From an uncultured Eubacteriales bacterium (GTDB lineage Bacteria > Bacillota > Clostridia > Christensenellales > Aristaeellaceae): 64,000 bases of DNA. The notes beneath the pieces were generated by a model that saw only the letters and a list, made by a program, of their open reading frames with translations, was not told the DNA's origin and did not search any database. How positions within the stretch are numbered: position 1 is the first letter of the stretch; every line of letters begins with the position of its first letter. The stretch lies in NCBI GenBank assembly GCA_902767565.1, contig CACXHY010000012.1, positions 1-64,000 on the forward strand. The letters are read 5' to 3'. Position numbers and translations under genes: made by a program. Positions 8,848 to 16,697 of this stretch are shown here, in pieces.

Positions 8848-8877
8848 TTGACATTTCCGCGGCGCACAAAGTATAAT
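8848..8877 (+). promoter_or_regulatory. Promoter of the MATE-vanW transcript
   Basis: TTGACA (8848-8853), 18-bp spacer, TATAAT (8872-8877). A GC-rich hairpin-forming leader of about 95 nt follows before the MATE start codon. No known riboswitch class was recognised in it. Confidence 0.85.
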
Positions 8878-8974
8878 CAAATAAGAAGCGGCGGCACCTG
8901 CCGCGCCGCACGCGCCGGATCGCGCGGATGCGAAGCCCCGTGCGCGCAAGGGACGGGAGATGTGAGGTAGCCTT

Positions 8975-10417
8975 ATGAATCTGCTGGATCGGTTTTTCAA
9001 CATCCGAAACATGCTCCCGGCCGGAATGGAGGCGCCTGAATACGCAGACAACCGGGACACTTACCGGACCTATATCAATTTGGCGGTCCCGTCCGTATGC
9101 GAAATGGTGCTGATCTCCCTCATCAATATGATGGACACCATCATGGTGAGCGGCATCGGGACCGACGCGGTGGCAGCCGTCGGCCTGGTAGGCCAGCCCC
9201 GCATGATCATGCTGTCCGTCTTTTTTGCCATGAACATCGCCATCACCGCCGTGGTCGCCCGAAGGCGCGGGGAGAACCGGGCCGACGCCGCCAACGCCAC
9301 CGTGCGCACGGCCCTGCTGATGAGCGTGATCCTCTGCGCGGTGCTGATGGGGATCCTGATCCCGCTGGCCACGCCGCTGATGCGTTTTGCCGGCGCGGAG
9401 GAAGGCCGGACCCTGGACGACGCCACCGCCTACTTTGTGATCTGCGGCTTCGCACTGCCCTTCCAGGCACTGTCCATGGCTCTGTGCGCCGCCCAGCGGG
9501 GCGCGGGCAACACGAAGCTCACCATGGAGGTCAACATCACCTCCAACCTGGTCAACATCCTCTTCAACTGGCTGCTGATCAACGGCATCGGTCCCTTCCC
9601 GAAGCTGGGCGTCATCGGCGCGGCCGTCGCCACCGCCATCGGTCTGGCCACCGGTTTTGCGCTGAGCCTGGCCGCCATGTTCCGCAACCGGACCGGCTCC
9701 TTCCTGCGCTTCACCCTCAGGGACAAGTGGCGGATCGAGCGGGAGCACCTCAAGTCCCTGTGGGACGTGGGCTCCTCGGCCATGGTGGAGCAGCTGGCCA
9801 TGCGCGTCGGGTTCTTCTCCTACGCCAAGATCGTGGCGGGTCTTGGCACCGACGCCTTCGCGGCCCATCAGATCTGCATGCAGTTCCTGAACCTGTCCTT
9901 CTCCTTCGCCGACGGTCTGGGCGTGGCCGGCACCTCCCTGGTGGGCCGCATGCTCGGCGCGAAGGACAAGCCGATGGCCCACATCTACGGCACCCTGGCC
10001 CAGCGGTTCTCCCTGATGATCTCGCTGGTGCTCGCGGCCTTCTGCATCCTGCTGCGGACGCCGCTGGTCAATCTCTTCATCAGCGGCGATCACGCCGACG
10101 TGGTGCGGCCGATGGCGGAGAACGTGATGATCGTGCTCGGGCTGATCCAGCCGCTGCAGATGCTGTCGGTGGTCTCCTCCGGGGCGCTGCGCGGCGCCGG
10201 CGACGTGAAATACACCGCCCGGGTCATGCTGCTGACCGTCACGCTGATCCGGCCGATCCTCTCCCTCACCGGCGTGTACATCATGGGGACCGTGCTGGGC
10301 AAGCCGGAGCTGGCGCTGCTGATGGCCTGGTGCGCCACGCTGGTTGACATGACCGTGCGCGCCATCCTGATGCTGCGCCGCTACAAGAGCGGGAAGTGGC
10401 ACGACATCCGGGTTTGA
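8975..10417 (+). CDS. MATE family multidrug/Na+ efflux transporter
   Basis: 480 aa integral membrane protein with about 12 hydrophobic helices in two homologous halves, the MATE architecture (NorM/DinF type). An N-terminal cytoplasmic stretch of about 30 residues precedes the first helix. The family exports cationic compounds in exchange for Na+ or H+. GTGAGGTA serves as ribosome binding site 8 nt upstream. It is followed 11 bp later by the VanW-domain gene, so they are probably cotranscribed. Confidence 0.93.
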   Translation: MNLLDRFFNIRNMLPAGMEAPEYADNRDTYRTYINLAVPSVCEMVLISLINMMDTIMVSGIGTDAVAAVGLVGQPRMIMLSVFFAMNIAITAVVARRRGENRADAANATVRTALLMSVILCAVLMGILIPLATPLMRFAGAEEGRTLDDATAYFVICGFALPFQALSMALCAAQRGAGNTKLTMEVNITSNLVNILFNWLLINGIGPFPKLGVIGAAVATAIGLATGFALSLAAMFRNRTGSFLRFTLRDKWRIEREHLKSLWDVGSSAMVEQLAMRVGFFSYAKIVAGLGTDAFAAHQICMQFLNLSFSFADGLGVAGTSLVGRMLGAKDKPMAHIYGTLAQRFSLMISLVLAAFCILLRTPLVNLFISGDHADVVRPMAENVMIVLGLIQPLQMLSVVSSGALRGAGDVKYTARVMLLTVTLIRPILSLTGVYIMGTVLGKPELALLMAWCATLVDMTVRAILMLRRYKSGKWHDIRV

Positions 10418-10428
10418 GGGGGGATCGT

Positions 10429-11394
10429 ATGCGCAGAGCGCTGGCTCTTTGCCTGATCCTGGCTCTGTGCCTGTCCGCCGCGCTGTGCGAGCAGGAGGCC
10501 CACTGGCAGGCCCTGACGCTGACCTCGTTCCACCTCCGCCGGGAACCGGACGAATCCGCCTACCGCATCATCAAGCTTCCGAAGCACGGCAAGGTCAGGG
10601 TGCTGGAGTGGGGCGACGAGTGGTGCCTCATCACTTACGGGATCCGGACAGGATACGCGAAAACGGAATGGCTGTACTGCTTCCAGTCTCTGGACCCCGC
10701 GGAGTATCCCCTGCGGAACATGCCGTGGACGGTCTCGGGCTATGTGGTTTTCGAGCGGGAAGCCGATATCCGCACCCTGGACTTTGAAGGGATCACCGCA
10801 AAGCCCGGGCAGATCGCCTGTGCGGACACGGTCACCAGCCCCGGCACCTGTGTGCTCCCCGTCTGGCGCGACACCTGGAGCCTGGCGGAGGGCGAGGGAT
10901 CCGTTCACGCCTTCGTGCCCTGGGAGGAGGCCCGGTCCGGCGACATCATCGGCGGGTTCACGACCTACTGCGGGGCCTCCCAGGGCGGGAACAAGGCCGC
11001 CGATCGCATGCACAACATCGTCCTGGGCTGTGAAAAGCTGGACGGGACCGTGATCGCACCCGGCGGACGCTTCTCCTTCAACCAAGTCTGCGGGCCCTAT
11101 CTGAAGTCGCGGGGCTATCGGATCGCGCCGAATTACAGCAGCGACCACGAGGGGTACGGCGGCGGGGTGTGCCAGGTGACCACCACGCTGTACAACGCGG
11201 TGCTGACCCTGCCCCTGCTGATCGAGGACTGGGCGGTCCACCGGGTGAAGGGCGTCCCCTATGTGCCGCAGTACTTCGACGCGGCCGTCGGGACCTACAG
11301 CGATCTCGTCTTCGTCAACACCCTTCCCTATGACATCCGGATCACGGCGCAGCCTCAGGACGGCATCGTGACCGTGCTGATCCTCAGAAACTGA
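10429..11394 (+). CDS. Secreted SH3-like/VanW domain protein
   Basis: 321 aa. Signal peptide (residues 1-19, cleavage near LCEQ), then an SH3-like segment (about 25-80), then a C-terminal VanW domain with the signature GGGVCQVTTTLYNA. VanW proteins occur widely in Firmicutes and are not by themselves vancomycin-resistance factors; their biochemical role is unknown, probably at the cell wall. The start with GAGGGGGG upstream is preferred over an earlier in-frame ATG inside the MATE gene, because it begins the signal peptide. Confidence 0.87.
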   Translation: MRRALALCLILALCLSAALCEQEAHWQALTLTSFHLRREPDESAYRIIKLPKHGKVRVLEWGDEWCLITYGIRTGYAKTEWLYCFQSLDPAEYPLRNMPWTVSGYVVFEREADIRTLDFEGITAKPGQIACADTVTSPGTCVLPVWRDTWSLAEGEGSVHAFVPWEEARSGDIIGGFTTYCGASQGGNKAADRMHNIVLGCEKLDGTVIAPGGRFSFNQVCGPYLKSRGYRIAPNYSSDHEGYGGGVCQVTTTLYNAVLTLPLLIEDWAVHRVKGVPYVPQYFDAAVGTYSDLVFVNTLPYDIRITAQPQDGIVTVLILRN

Positions 11395-11397
11395 AAT

Positions 11398-11432
11398 GCT
11401 CCGCGGACAGGACCGATCCGCGGAGCTCTTTG
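11398..11432 (+). terminator. Terminator after the VanW gene, between convergent genes
   Basis: GCTCCGCGGA (11398-11407) pairs perfectly with TCCGCGGAGC (11417-11426) and is followed by a T-rich tail. It lies between the convergent VanW and P-type ATPase genes. Confidence 0.85.
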
Positions 11433-11462
11433 ATTCTGTTTTTGCTTTTCGCGCCGCGCCGC

Positions 11463-13340
11463 TCATACGCGGATGGCGTTCAGCACGGCCAGCACCATCA
11501 CGCCCACGTCGGCGAAGATGGCCAGCCACATGCTGCCCAGCCCCAGCGCACTGAGGATCAGGCAGATCAGCTTGACGCCGATGGCCAGCACGATGTTTTC
11601 CCGGACGATCCGCATGCAGCGGCGCGCCAGGGAGATGGCTTTCGGGATCTTGGCGGGGTTGTCGTCCATCAGCACCACGTCCGCCGCTTCGATGGCCGCG
11701 TCCGAGCCCAGGGCGCCCATGGCGATGCCCACGTCTGCGCGCATGAGCACCGGCGCGTCGTTCAGGCCGTCGCCCACGAAGGCCACGGTCTCATTGCCGC
11801 GCTTCTCGGCCAGGAGCTGCTCCACCGCCGAGACCTTGTCCGCCGGGAGCAGCCCGGCCTTCACCTCGGTGATGCCCAGCTGATCGGCGATGACCTTCGC
11901 GGCCTCGGGGCGGTCGCCGGTCAGCATGACGGCGCGGTGGACGCCGGCGGCCCGCATGCCGTCGACAGCCTCGCGGGAGGTGGGCTTCACCCGGTCGGCG
12001 ATAAGGATATGGCCCACAAAGCTTCCGTCGCGCGCCACATGCACCACGGTGCCGACCTCATGGCAGGCCTTGTATTCGATGCCCAGGCGGTCCATCAGTC
12101 TGCCGTTGCCCACGGCCACGGGAATGCCGTCCACCACGGCCGTCACGCCCTCGCCGGCATGCTCCGTCACATCGGTGACCCGGGCCGCGTCCAGATCGCC
12201 CGGGACGGCCCTGCGGAGACTCTGGCTGATGGGATGGCTCGAGTGGGATTCCGCCAGGGCGGCGATCATGCGCAGTTCGTCCTCATCGATGGACGCGTGA
12301 TGGACGCCCACCACCTCGAAGGCGCCCTCCGTCACCGTGCCGGTCTTGTCAAAGGCCACGATCCCGGCGTCGGCCAGCATTTCCAGATAGTTGGAGCCTT
12401 TCACCAGGATGCCGTTGGCGCTCGCCCGGCCGATGGCGGCGAAGAAGGTCAGCGGGATGGAGATGACCAGCGCGCAGGGGCAGGAGATGACCAGGAAGGT
12501 CAGGGCCCGCATGAGCCACTCCATCCACATGGGATCCCGCCCGATCAGCAGCAGGAAGAGCGGCGCCAGGACCCCCATCGCCGCCGCCGCGATCACCACG
12601 GCCGGCGTGTAGATCCGGGCGAACCGGGAAATGAAGGCTTCGCTGCGGCTCTTGCGGCTGGAGGCGTTCTCGACCAGCTCCAGGATCCGGCTGGCGGTGG
12701 ACTCATCGGCCTCGCAGGTGGTGCGGACCCGGAGCACTCCTGTCAGGTTCACGCTGCCGGAGAGGACCCTATCGCCCTCGCCCACGTCAAAGGGCTGGCT
12801 CTCGCCGGTGAGAGCGGCGGTGTTCAGGGTGCTGTTCCCGCTGAGGATCACGCCGTCCAGCGGGACCTTCTCGCCCGGGTCCACCTGAATGACGCTGCCG
12901 ACGGGCACGTCCTCCGGGGAGACCTCCTCCGCCGTGCCATCCTCGCTCACCAAATTGGCTGTATCGGGCCGGATATCCATCAGATCCGAGATGGAGCGGC
13001 GGCTCTTGCCCACCGCCACGGACTGGAACAGCTCGCCGGTCTGGTAGAACACCATGACCGCCACGGCCTCCACATAGTCCCCCGTCTTCAGGATGCCGAG
13101 CACGAAGGCGCCGACAGTCGCCACCGCCATCAGCAGGCACTCGTCCAGGGGCTGGCGGTTGACGATCCCCTTCCAGGCCTTCCGCAGGATGTCATAGCCC
13201 ACGATGATATAGGGGATCAGGTACAGCGCGGGCTTCAGCCATCCGCCCCACACCCCGTCCAGGGGCAGGAAGTGCAGTACAGCCAGAAGGACCGCCGAAA
13301 CCAGGATCCGCACCAAAGTTTGTTTTTGCCGGTTGTTCAT
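11463..13340 (-). CDS. Zn/Cd/Pb-type P1B ATPase without N-terminal metal-binding domain
   Basis: About 625 aa heavy-metal P-type ATPase of the plasma membrane. In order: TGES actuator loop (near 180), the transmembrane metal site CPC in SCPCALV (near 289), phosphorylation site DKTGT (near 333), the SHP motif of P1B pumps and GDGLNDAP. CPC followed by a CadA-like framework indicates Zn(II)/Cd(II)/Pb(II) export. The usual N-terminal heavy-metal-associated domain is absent and is encoded by the preceding 72-aa gene instead. The second ATG (13340) lies 8 nt from GGAGG; the first (13346) is too close. Confidence 0.93.
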   Translation of the reverse strand: MNNRQKQTLVRILVSAVLLAVLHFLPLDGVWGGWLKPALYLIPYIIVGYDILRKAWKGIVNRQPLDECLLMAVATVGAFVLGILKTGDYVEAVAVMVFYQTGELFQSVAVGKSRRSISDLMDIRPDTANLVSEDGTAEEVSPEDVPVGSVIQVDPGEKVPLDGVILSGNSTLNTAALTGESQPFDVGEGDRVLSGSVNLTGVLRVRTTCEADESTASRILELVENASSRKSRSEAFISRFARIYTPAVVIAAAAMGVLAPLFLLLIGRDPMWMEWLMRALTFLVISCPCALVISIPLTFFAAIGRASANGILVKGSNYLEMLADAGIVAFDKTGTVTEGAFEVVGVHHASIDEDELRMIAALAESHSSHPISQSLRRAVPGDLDAARVTDVTEHAGEGVTAVVDGIPVAVGNGRLMDRLGIEYKACHEVGTVVHVARDGSFVGHILIADRVKPTSREAVDGMRAAGVHRAVMLTGDRPEAAKVIADQLGITEVKAGLLPADKVSAVEQLLAEKRGNETVAFVGDGLNDAPVLMRADVGIAMGALGSDAAIEAADVVLMDDNPAKIPKAISLARRCMRIVRENIVLAIGVKLICLILSALGLGSMWLAIFADVGVMVLAVLNAIRV

Positions 13341-13403
13341 CGCCATGGCCTCCGAATCTTTGCCGCCCGGCAGCCGTTCAAACCGAATCCTTCGGGACAG
13401 CGA

Positions 13404-13622
13404 TCAAAGGAAGATCTCGCAGTCCGACTCGACCTTTTTGCAGTTGGCCAGCACCCGGGACATGACCTCCTTCGGGTCCGCGCCTTCGGCGAAGGAAACG
13501 CTCATCTTCAGGGTCATGAAGTTCACCACAGCCTCGGACACACCCTCGGTGCGATTGGCGGCTTCCTCCATCTTGTTGGCACAGTTGGCGCAGTCGACAT
13601 CGATCTTGTAGGTCTTCTTCAT
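13404..13622 (-). CDS. Stand-alone heavy-metal-associated (HMA) domain protein
   Basis: 72 aa, a single ferredoxin-like HMA domain with the metal-binding pair in DCANCANKM (CxxC). It could serve as metallochaperone or detached metal sensor domain for the P-type ATPase encoded 60 bp downstream, which lacks this domain. Ribosome binding site GAGAGGGA precedes the ATG. It is the first gene after a strong promoter and an ArsR/SmtB-like operator. Two further cysteines near the C-terminus (NCKKVESDC) are unusual for this fold. Confidence 0.9.
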   Translation of the reverse strand: MKKTYKIDVDCANCANKMEEAANRTEGVSEAVVNFMTLKMSVSFAEGADPKEVMSRVLANCKKVESDCEIFL

Positions 13623-13643
13623 GGGGATTTCCCTCTCTTTCTG

Positions 13644-13671
13644 TAACATTTGAACACTTGTTCATATGTTA
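13644..13671. promoter_or_regulatory. ArsR/SmtB-like operator of the metal-export operon
   Basis: A 28-bp inverted repeat with 13-bp arms separated by 2 bp: left arm TAACATTTGAACA, right arm TGTTCATATGTTA, with one mismatch. The core TGAACA-N2-TGTTCA is typical of zinc/cadmium-responsive SmtB/CzrA/CadC operators. It overlaps the expected transcription start, so binding would repress. No ArsR-family gene is present in the window. Confidence 0.7.
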
Positions 13672-13678
13672 CGAGCTG

Positions 13679-13707
13679 AGTATAGCACGGTACGGGGGTC
13701 TTGTCAA
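13679..13707 (-). promoter_or_regulatory. Promoter of the HMA-ATPase operon
   Basis: Minus strand TTGACA (13702-13707), 17-bp spacer, TATACT (13679-13684), immediately followed by the palindromic operator. Confidence 0.85.
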
Positions 13708-13771
13708 GCGGTGATTTATGTTTTTTCGATCCTGCGCAGGGTGTTATGATGATGTTCGCCCCACCCCCCGG

Positions 13772-13847
13772 CCCCCTCCCCGCCGGGGAGGGGGAGGATA
13801 GAGTGGACGTCCGGGGGGACGCTTTCCGCGGGAAAGCGTCCCCCGGA
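13772..13847. repeat. Two strong adjacent hairpins in the intergenic repeat block
   Basis: CCCCCTCCCC (13772-13781) pairs perfectly with GGGGAGGGGG (13785-13794). A second inverted repeat runs 13810-13847 with 17-bp arms, a 3-nt loop and one bulged G. The module beginning TTCGCCCCA at 13755 resembles the one at 42978, so this seems to be part of a dispersed repeat family. Confidence 0.65.
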
Positions 13848-13855
13848 CCCCCTTG

Positions 13856-14001
13856 AAAGGCGCTCCTGCGGAGGGCAGGGGAAACGCTGCCCGGACCCCG
13901 TGAAAGGCGCTCCTGCAGAGGGTAAGGGAAGCGCTGAGCGGACCCCGGAAAGGCGCTCCTGCGGAGGGTAAGGGAAGCGCTGAGCGGACCCCGGAAAGGC
14001 G
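13856..14001. repeat. Tandem repeat, three 46-47-bp units plus a partial
   Basis: Units begin AAAGGCGCTCCTGC at 13856, 13903 and 13949; a partial fourth begins at 13995. Units 2 and 3 differ at one base; unit 1 is more diverged. There are no spacers, so this is a direct tandem array and not CRISPR. It fills the space between the metal-operon promoter and the promoter of the D-Ala-D-Ala carboxypeptidase. Confidence 0.85.
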
Positions 14002-14099
14002 TTTTGGGGTATATCTCACACCGGCTGACCGTGCGACGGTTGAAAGGCAGCGCGTTCTTCCGGTTTCGCTTCCGGGTCTGCCGATCTTTCGGGGCTCTC

Positions 14100-14128
14100 T
14101 GTACAAATGCCGCGGTTCGTGGTAGAAT
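14100..14128 (+). promoter_or_regulatory. Candidate promoter of the D-Ala-D-Ala carboxypeptidase
   Basis: TGTACA (14100-14105), 17-bp spacer, TAGAAT (14123-14128), about 34 bp before the start codon. Confidence 0.55.
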
Positions 14129-14161
14129 GCCGTTGACCCGAATCGGAGAGGAGGAACGGCC

Positions 14162-15637
14162 GTGCGGAGGATCCGGCGCTTGCTTTGGGCTTTGATGGCG
14201 CTTTGCGTGCTTTGCGGCGCCATGCGCGTTTCCCTGGCCGAAGAGGAAGCCATCCCCCTCCCCACCCTTGACCCGGACCGGATCCCCTATGACGACAAAC
14301 ACCCGGAGATCCTCTACCCGGGGCAACTCTACTGCTGGTCCTGCATCCTGATCGAGGCCGAGTCCGGCGAGGTGATCTTTGAAAAAGACGCCGACGCCAT
14401 CCGCTTCCCCGCCTCCACCACCAAGATCATGACCGCCCTCGTGGCGCTGAACGTCCTCGGGGACGAGGGGCTGGACGGGACCGCCGTGGTCTCTGCGGAA
14501 GCGCTGTACGCGACGCAGCAGGAGTCGGATGTCACCACCCTGAAGCTGCAGGAGGGCGAGGAGATCAACGTCCGGACCCTGCTGGCGGCCACGCTGGTCT
14601 ATTCCGCCAACGACGGCGCCAGCGTCATCGCCGAGTACGTGGCCGGATCCATCCCCGCCTTCGTGGACATGATGAACGAATACGCGGTCATGTACGGATG
14701 CTACAACACCCATTTCACCAATCCCCACGGCCTGCACGACGACGACCACTACACCACCGCCCGGGACCTGGCCACCATCACCCGCTATGCCATGCAGAAC
14801 GAGACCTTCCGGGACATGGTGTTCATGAAGACCGTGGAGATCCCCGCCACCAACAAGCACCGGGCCCGCAGCGTGAACACCACCAACCAGCTGTTCAATC
14901 CCGGCACGGCGGAAAAGCCCAACAAATACTACTACGCCGACATCATCGGCGTGAAGACCGGATACACCGCCAAGGCGCAGTACTGCTTCGTTGGCGCGGC
15001 GGAGCGGGACGGCGTGACCCTGATCTCCGTCATCATGTACGCCGGCGACAACTCGCGCTGGGCCGATACCATCAAGCTGATGAACTACGGCTTTTCTCAG
15101 TACACCTCCGTCAGCCCGATCGAACTGTATGAAGCCAATCCCATCTCGATCCAGACCAGCGGCTACTCCCTGCAGGATCCCGCCATGGGCACCCTCACGC
15201 TGACCTGCGTAGCTGCCTCGCAGGAGGCGAAGGACTGCCGCGTGATCGACACCTTCGACCATGTGGAGGAGATGAAAGCCAATCTCCAGTCCATCGTCAT
15301 GATCGACTATACCCGGGATTTCACCGCGCCGATCCGGGCCGGGGACGTGGTGGGCACCATGACCTGGCTGCAGGACAACGGGGTCGCCGTCACCTACAAT
15401 CTGGTGGCGAGCCGGTCGGTAGCAGCCCGGGAGAATCTTCCTCCCACCCTTGAGGAGATCGAGCAGCGGAGCGACGCCGATCCGAATCCCTTCCCGCCTT
15501 TTGTGGATCTGATCCTCCCGCTGCTGGCGCTCATTGCGGCCACGGTGGGGCTGTACTTCCTGATCCGCACGCTGCTCTTCGGCCGCAGCGGCAAGCCGGG
15601 CAAGGGCCCGCAGGTGAAACACCGCTATCTGCGGTGA
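14162..15637 (+). CDS. D-alanyl-D-alanine carboxypeptidase (PBP5/DacF type)
   Basis: 491 aa exported peptidase S11 enzyme that trims the terminal D-Ala from peptidoglycan stem peptides. Signal peptide ends near residue 26. Catalytic motifs STTK (85-88), SAN (148-150) and KTG (265-267) are intact. A PBP5-like C-terminal domain (about 315-430) follows. It is anchored by a C-terminal transmembrane helix (about 445-470) and a short basic tail. GTG start with GGAGG 7 nt upstream. The segment 317-421 is half identical to the secreted protein encoded at 19344-20189. Confidence 0.94.
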   Translation: MRRIRRLLWALMALCVLCGAMRVSLAEEEAIPLPTLDPDRIPYDDKHPEILYPGQLYCWSCILIEAESGEVIFEKDADAIRFPASTTKIMTALVALNVLGDEGLDGTAVVSAEALYATQQESDVTTLKLQEGEEINVRTLLAATLVYSANDGASVIAEYVAGSIPAFVDMMNEYAVMYGCYNTHFTNPHGLHDDDHYTTARDLATITRYAMQNETFRDMVFMKTVEIPATNKHRARSVNTTNQLFNPGTAEKPNKYYYADIIGVKTGYTAKAQYCFVGAAERDGVTLISVIMYAGDNSRWADTIKLMNYGFSQYTSVSPIELYEANPISIQTSGYSLQDPAMGTLTLTCVAASQEAKDCRVIDTFDHVEEMKANLQSIVMIDYTRDFTAPIRAGDVVGTMTWLQDNGVAVTYNLVASRSVAARENLPPTLEEIEQRSDADPNPFPPFVDLILPLLALIAATVGLYFLIRTLLFGRSGKPGKGPQVKHRYLR

Positions 15638-15651
15638 TCATTTCCACCACA

Positions 15652-15686
15652 AAACCGCCCCGTACCGATGACGTGCGGGGCGGTTT
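15652..15686. terminator. Bidirectional terminator between convergent genes
   Basis: AAACCGCCCCG (15652-15662) pairs perfectly with CGGGGCGGTTT (15676-15686). It lies between the carboxypeptidase (plus) and the DJ-1 gene (minus). Confidence 0.85.
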
Positions 15687-15697
15687 CATGTGCCGCG

Positions 15698-16291
15698 TCA
15701 GCCTTTGAGGGATTCCTTCAGCGCGTTGTACTGCATGGCCTGGCGCAGCTTGTCCGCGTCGCCGCCGAGGACCTCCACCAGCTTGTAGGCGAAGGGCAGG
15801 GTGGTGCCGGGACCGCGGCTGGTGATCATATGGCCGTCCGTCACCACGCACTCCTCGGTTTGCAGGTCGTCGTCCACGTAGTCCGCGTCGGCGAAAAGAG
15901 CGGTGTACTTGGCGCCCGGATAGGAGGTCAGGCGGCGGCCCCTGCTGATCCCGGCCTTCGCCAGCACCTGCGGCGCGGCGCAGATGGCGGCCACGAACTT
16001 GTCCGGATCGGCGTCGAAGCGCTTCACCCAGTCGATGACGGCCTCGCTGTCCCGCAGGGTGTCCGCACCGGGCAGGCCGCCGGGGAGCACCACCATGTCG
16101 TAGGAATCGGGATCGATCTCTTCGATCTTCTTGTCCGGCAGGACCCGGATGCCGTGTGACCCGCAGGCGATGTCGCCCTGCATGGACACCCCGTCGCAGG
16201 TGAAGCCCGCGCGGCGCAGGATGTCGATGACGAAGAGGGCCTCCCCCTCCTCGAAGCCGTCGGCCAGAAGCACTGCGATGCTTTTGCTCAT
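15698..16291 (-). CDS. DJ-1/PfpI family protein
   Basis: 197 aa. The family signature with nucleophile-elbow Cys104 in AAICAAP and the acidic partner Glu15 in DGFEEGE are visible. It is closest in appearance to YajL/ThiJ-type proteins, which act in protein or metabolite repair against reactive carbonyls; the exact substrate cannot be assigned. Ribosome binding site AAAGGAGGT is near perfect. It lies 22 bp after the broken serine hydrolase and may share its transcript. Confidence 0.92.
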   Translation of the reverse strand: MSKSIAVLLADGFEEGEALFVIDILRRAGFTCDGVSMQGDIACGSHGIRVLPDKKIEEIDPDSYDMVVLPGGLPGADTLRDSEAVIDWVKRFDADPDKFVAAICAAPQVLAKAGISRGRRLTSYPGAKYTALFADADYVDDDLQTEECVVTDGHMITSRGPGTTLPFAYKLVEVLGGDADKLRQAMQYNALKESLKG

Positions 16292-16313
16292 GATGATGAC
16301 CTCCTTTTATCTT

Positions 16314-16697
16314 TCACTGGATCTCCTCCAGCAGTCTGACGCCCATCACCGTCGCCGGGATCCTGTAGGACGGCGGCAGGTTGGAGAGGATCACGACCGC
16401 CGTCTGTGTCTCCGGGCAGAAGCCCAGTTAGCGGTTGTAATCATCCGTTCCTCCGTTGTGCCAGATGAATCCGTGTTCCGTGTCGATGACCCACGCCATG
16501 CCGATCTCGTCCATGCGGATGCCCATGGCCTCGTAGCGCGACGAAGAATCGCCGATCGTCCACAGGCTCCGATGGGTCAGGGCGAAAACCGGGTTCTCCG
16601 GATCCATCTGCATCTGCGCATAGGTGAGCATATTGCCGAAATAGACGGCATAGAAGACCGTCAGGACAGCCAGCGCGATGATCTGACAGCGGCTCAT
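16314..16697 (-). pseudogene. Serine hydrolase (class C beta-lactamase-like) remnant with in-frame stop
   Basis: The first 89 codons encode a hydrophobic N-terminal segment (about residues 5-22) followed by the C-terminal part of a penicillin-binding-like serine hydrolase, including WHNGGTDDYN. A TAA at 16428-16430 then interrupts. The same frame continues past it with the expected C-terminus (LGFCPETQTAVVILSNLPP...) to a TGA at 16314. The catalytic SxxK half is missing, so there is an internal or N-terminal deletion as well as the stop. The start overlaps the end of rmuC by 4 bp. Confidence 0.85.

Noticed and set aside
8878-8974. Riboswitch in the leader of the MATE gene
   Set aside because: There is a GC-rich hairpin but no conserved core of a known class could be recognised.
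10429-11394. Vancomycin resistance from the VanW gene and the VanX-like gene at 45917-46525
   Set aside because: No vanH, vanA/B or vanRS-like genes are present; VanW and VanX-like proteins are common in sensitive Firmicutes.
13856-14001. CRISPR array
   Set aside because: The 46-bp units touch each other with no spacers and there are no cas genes nearby.
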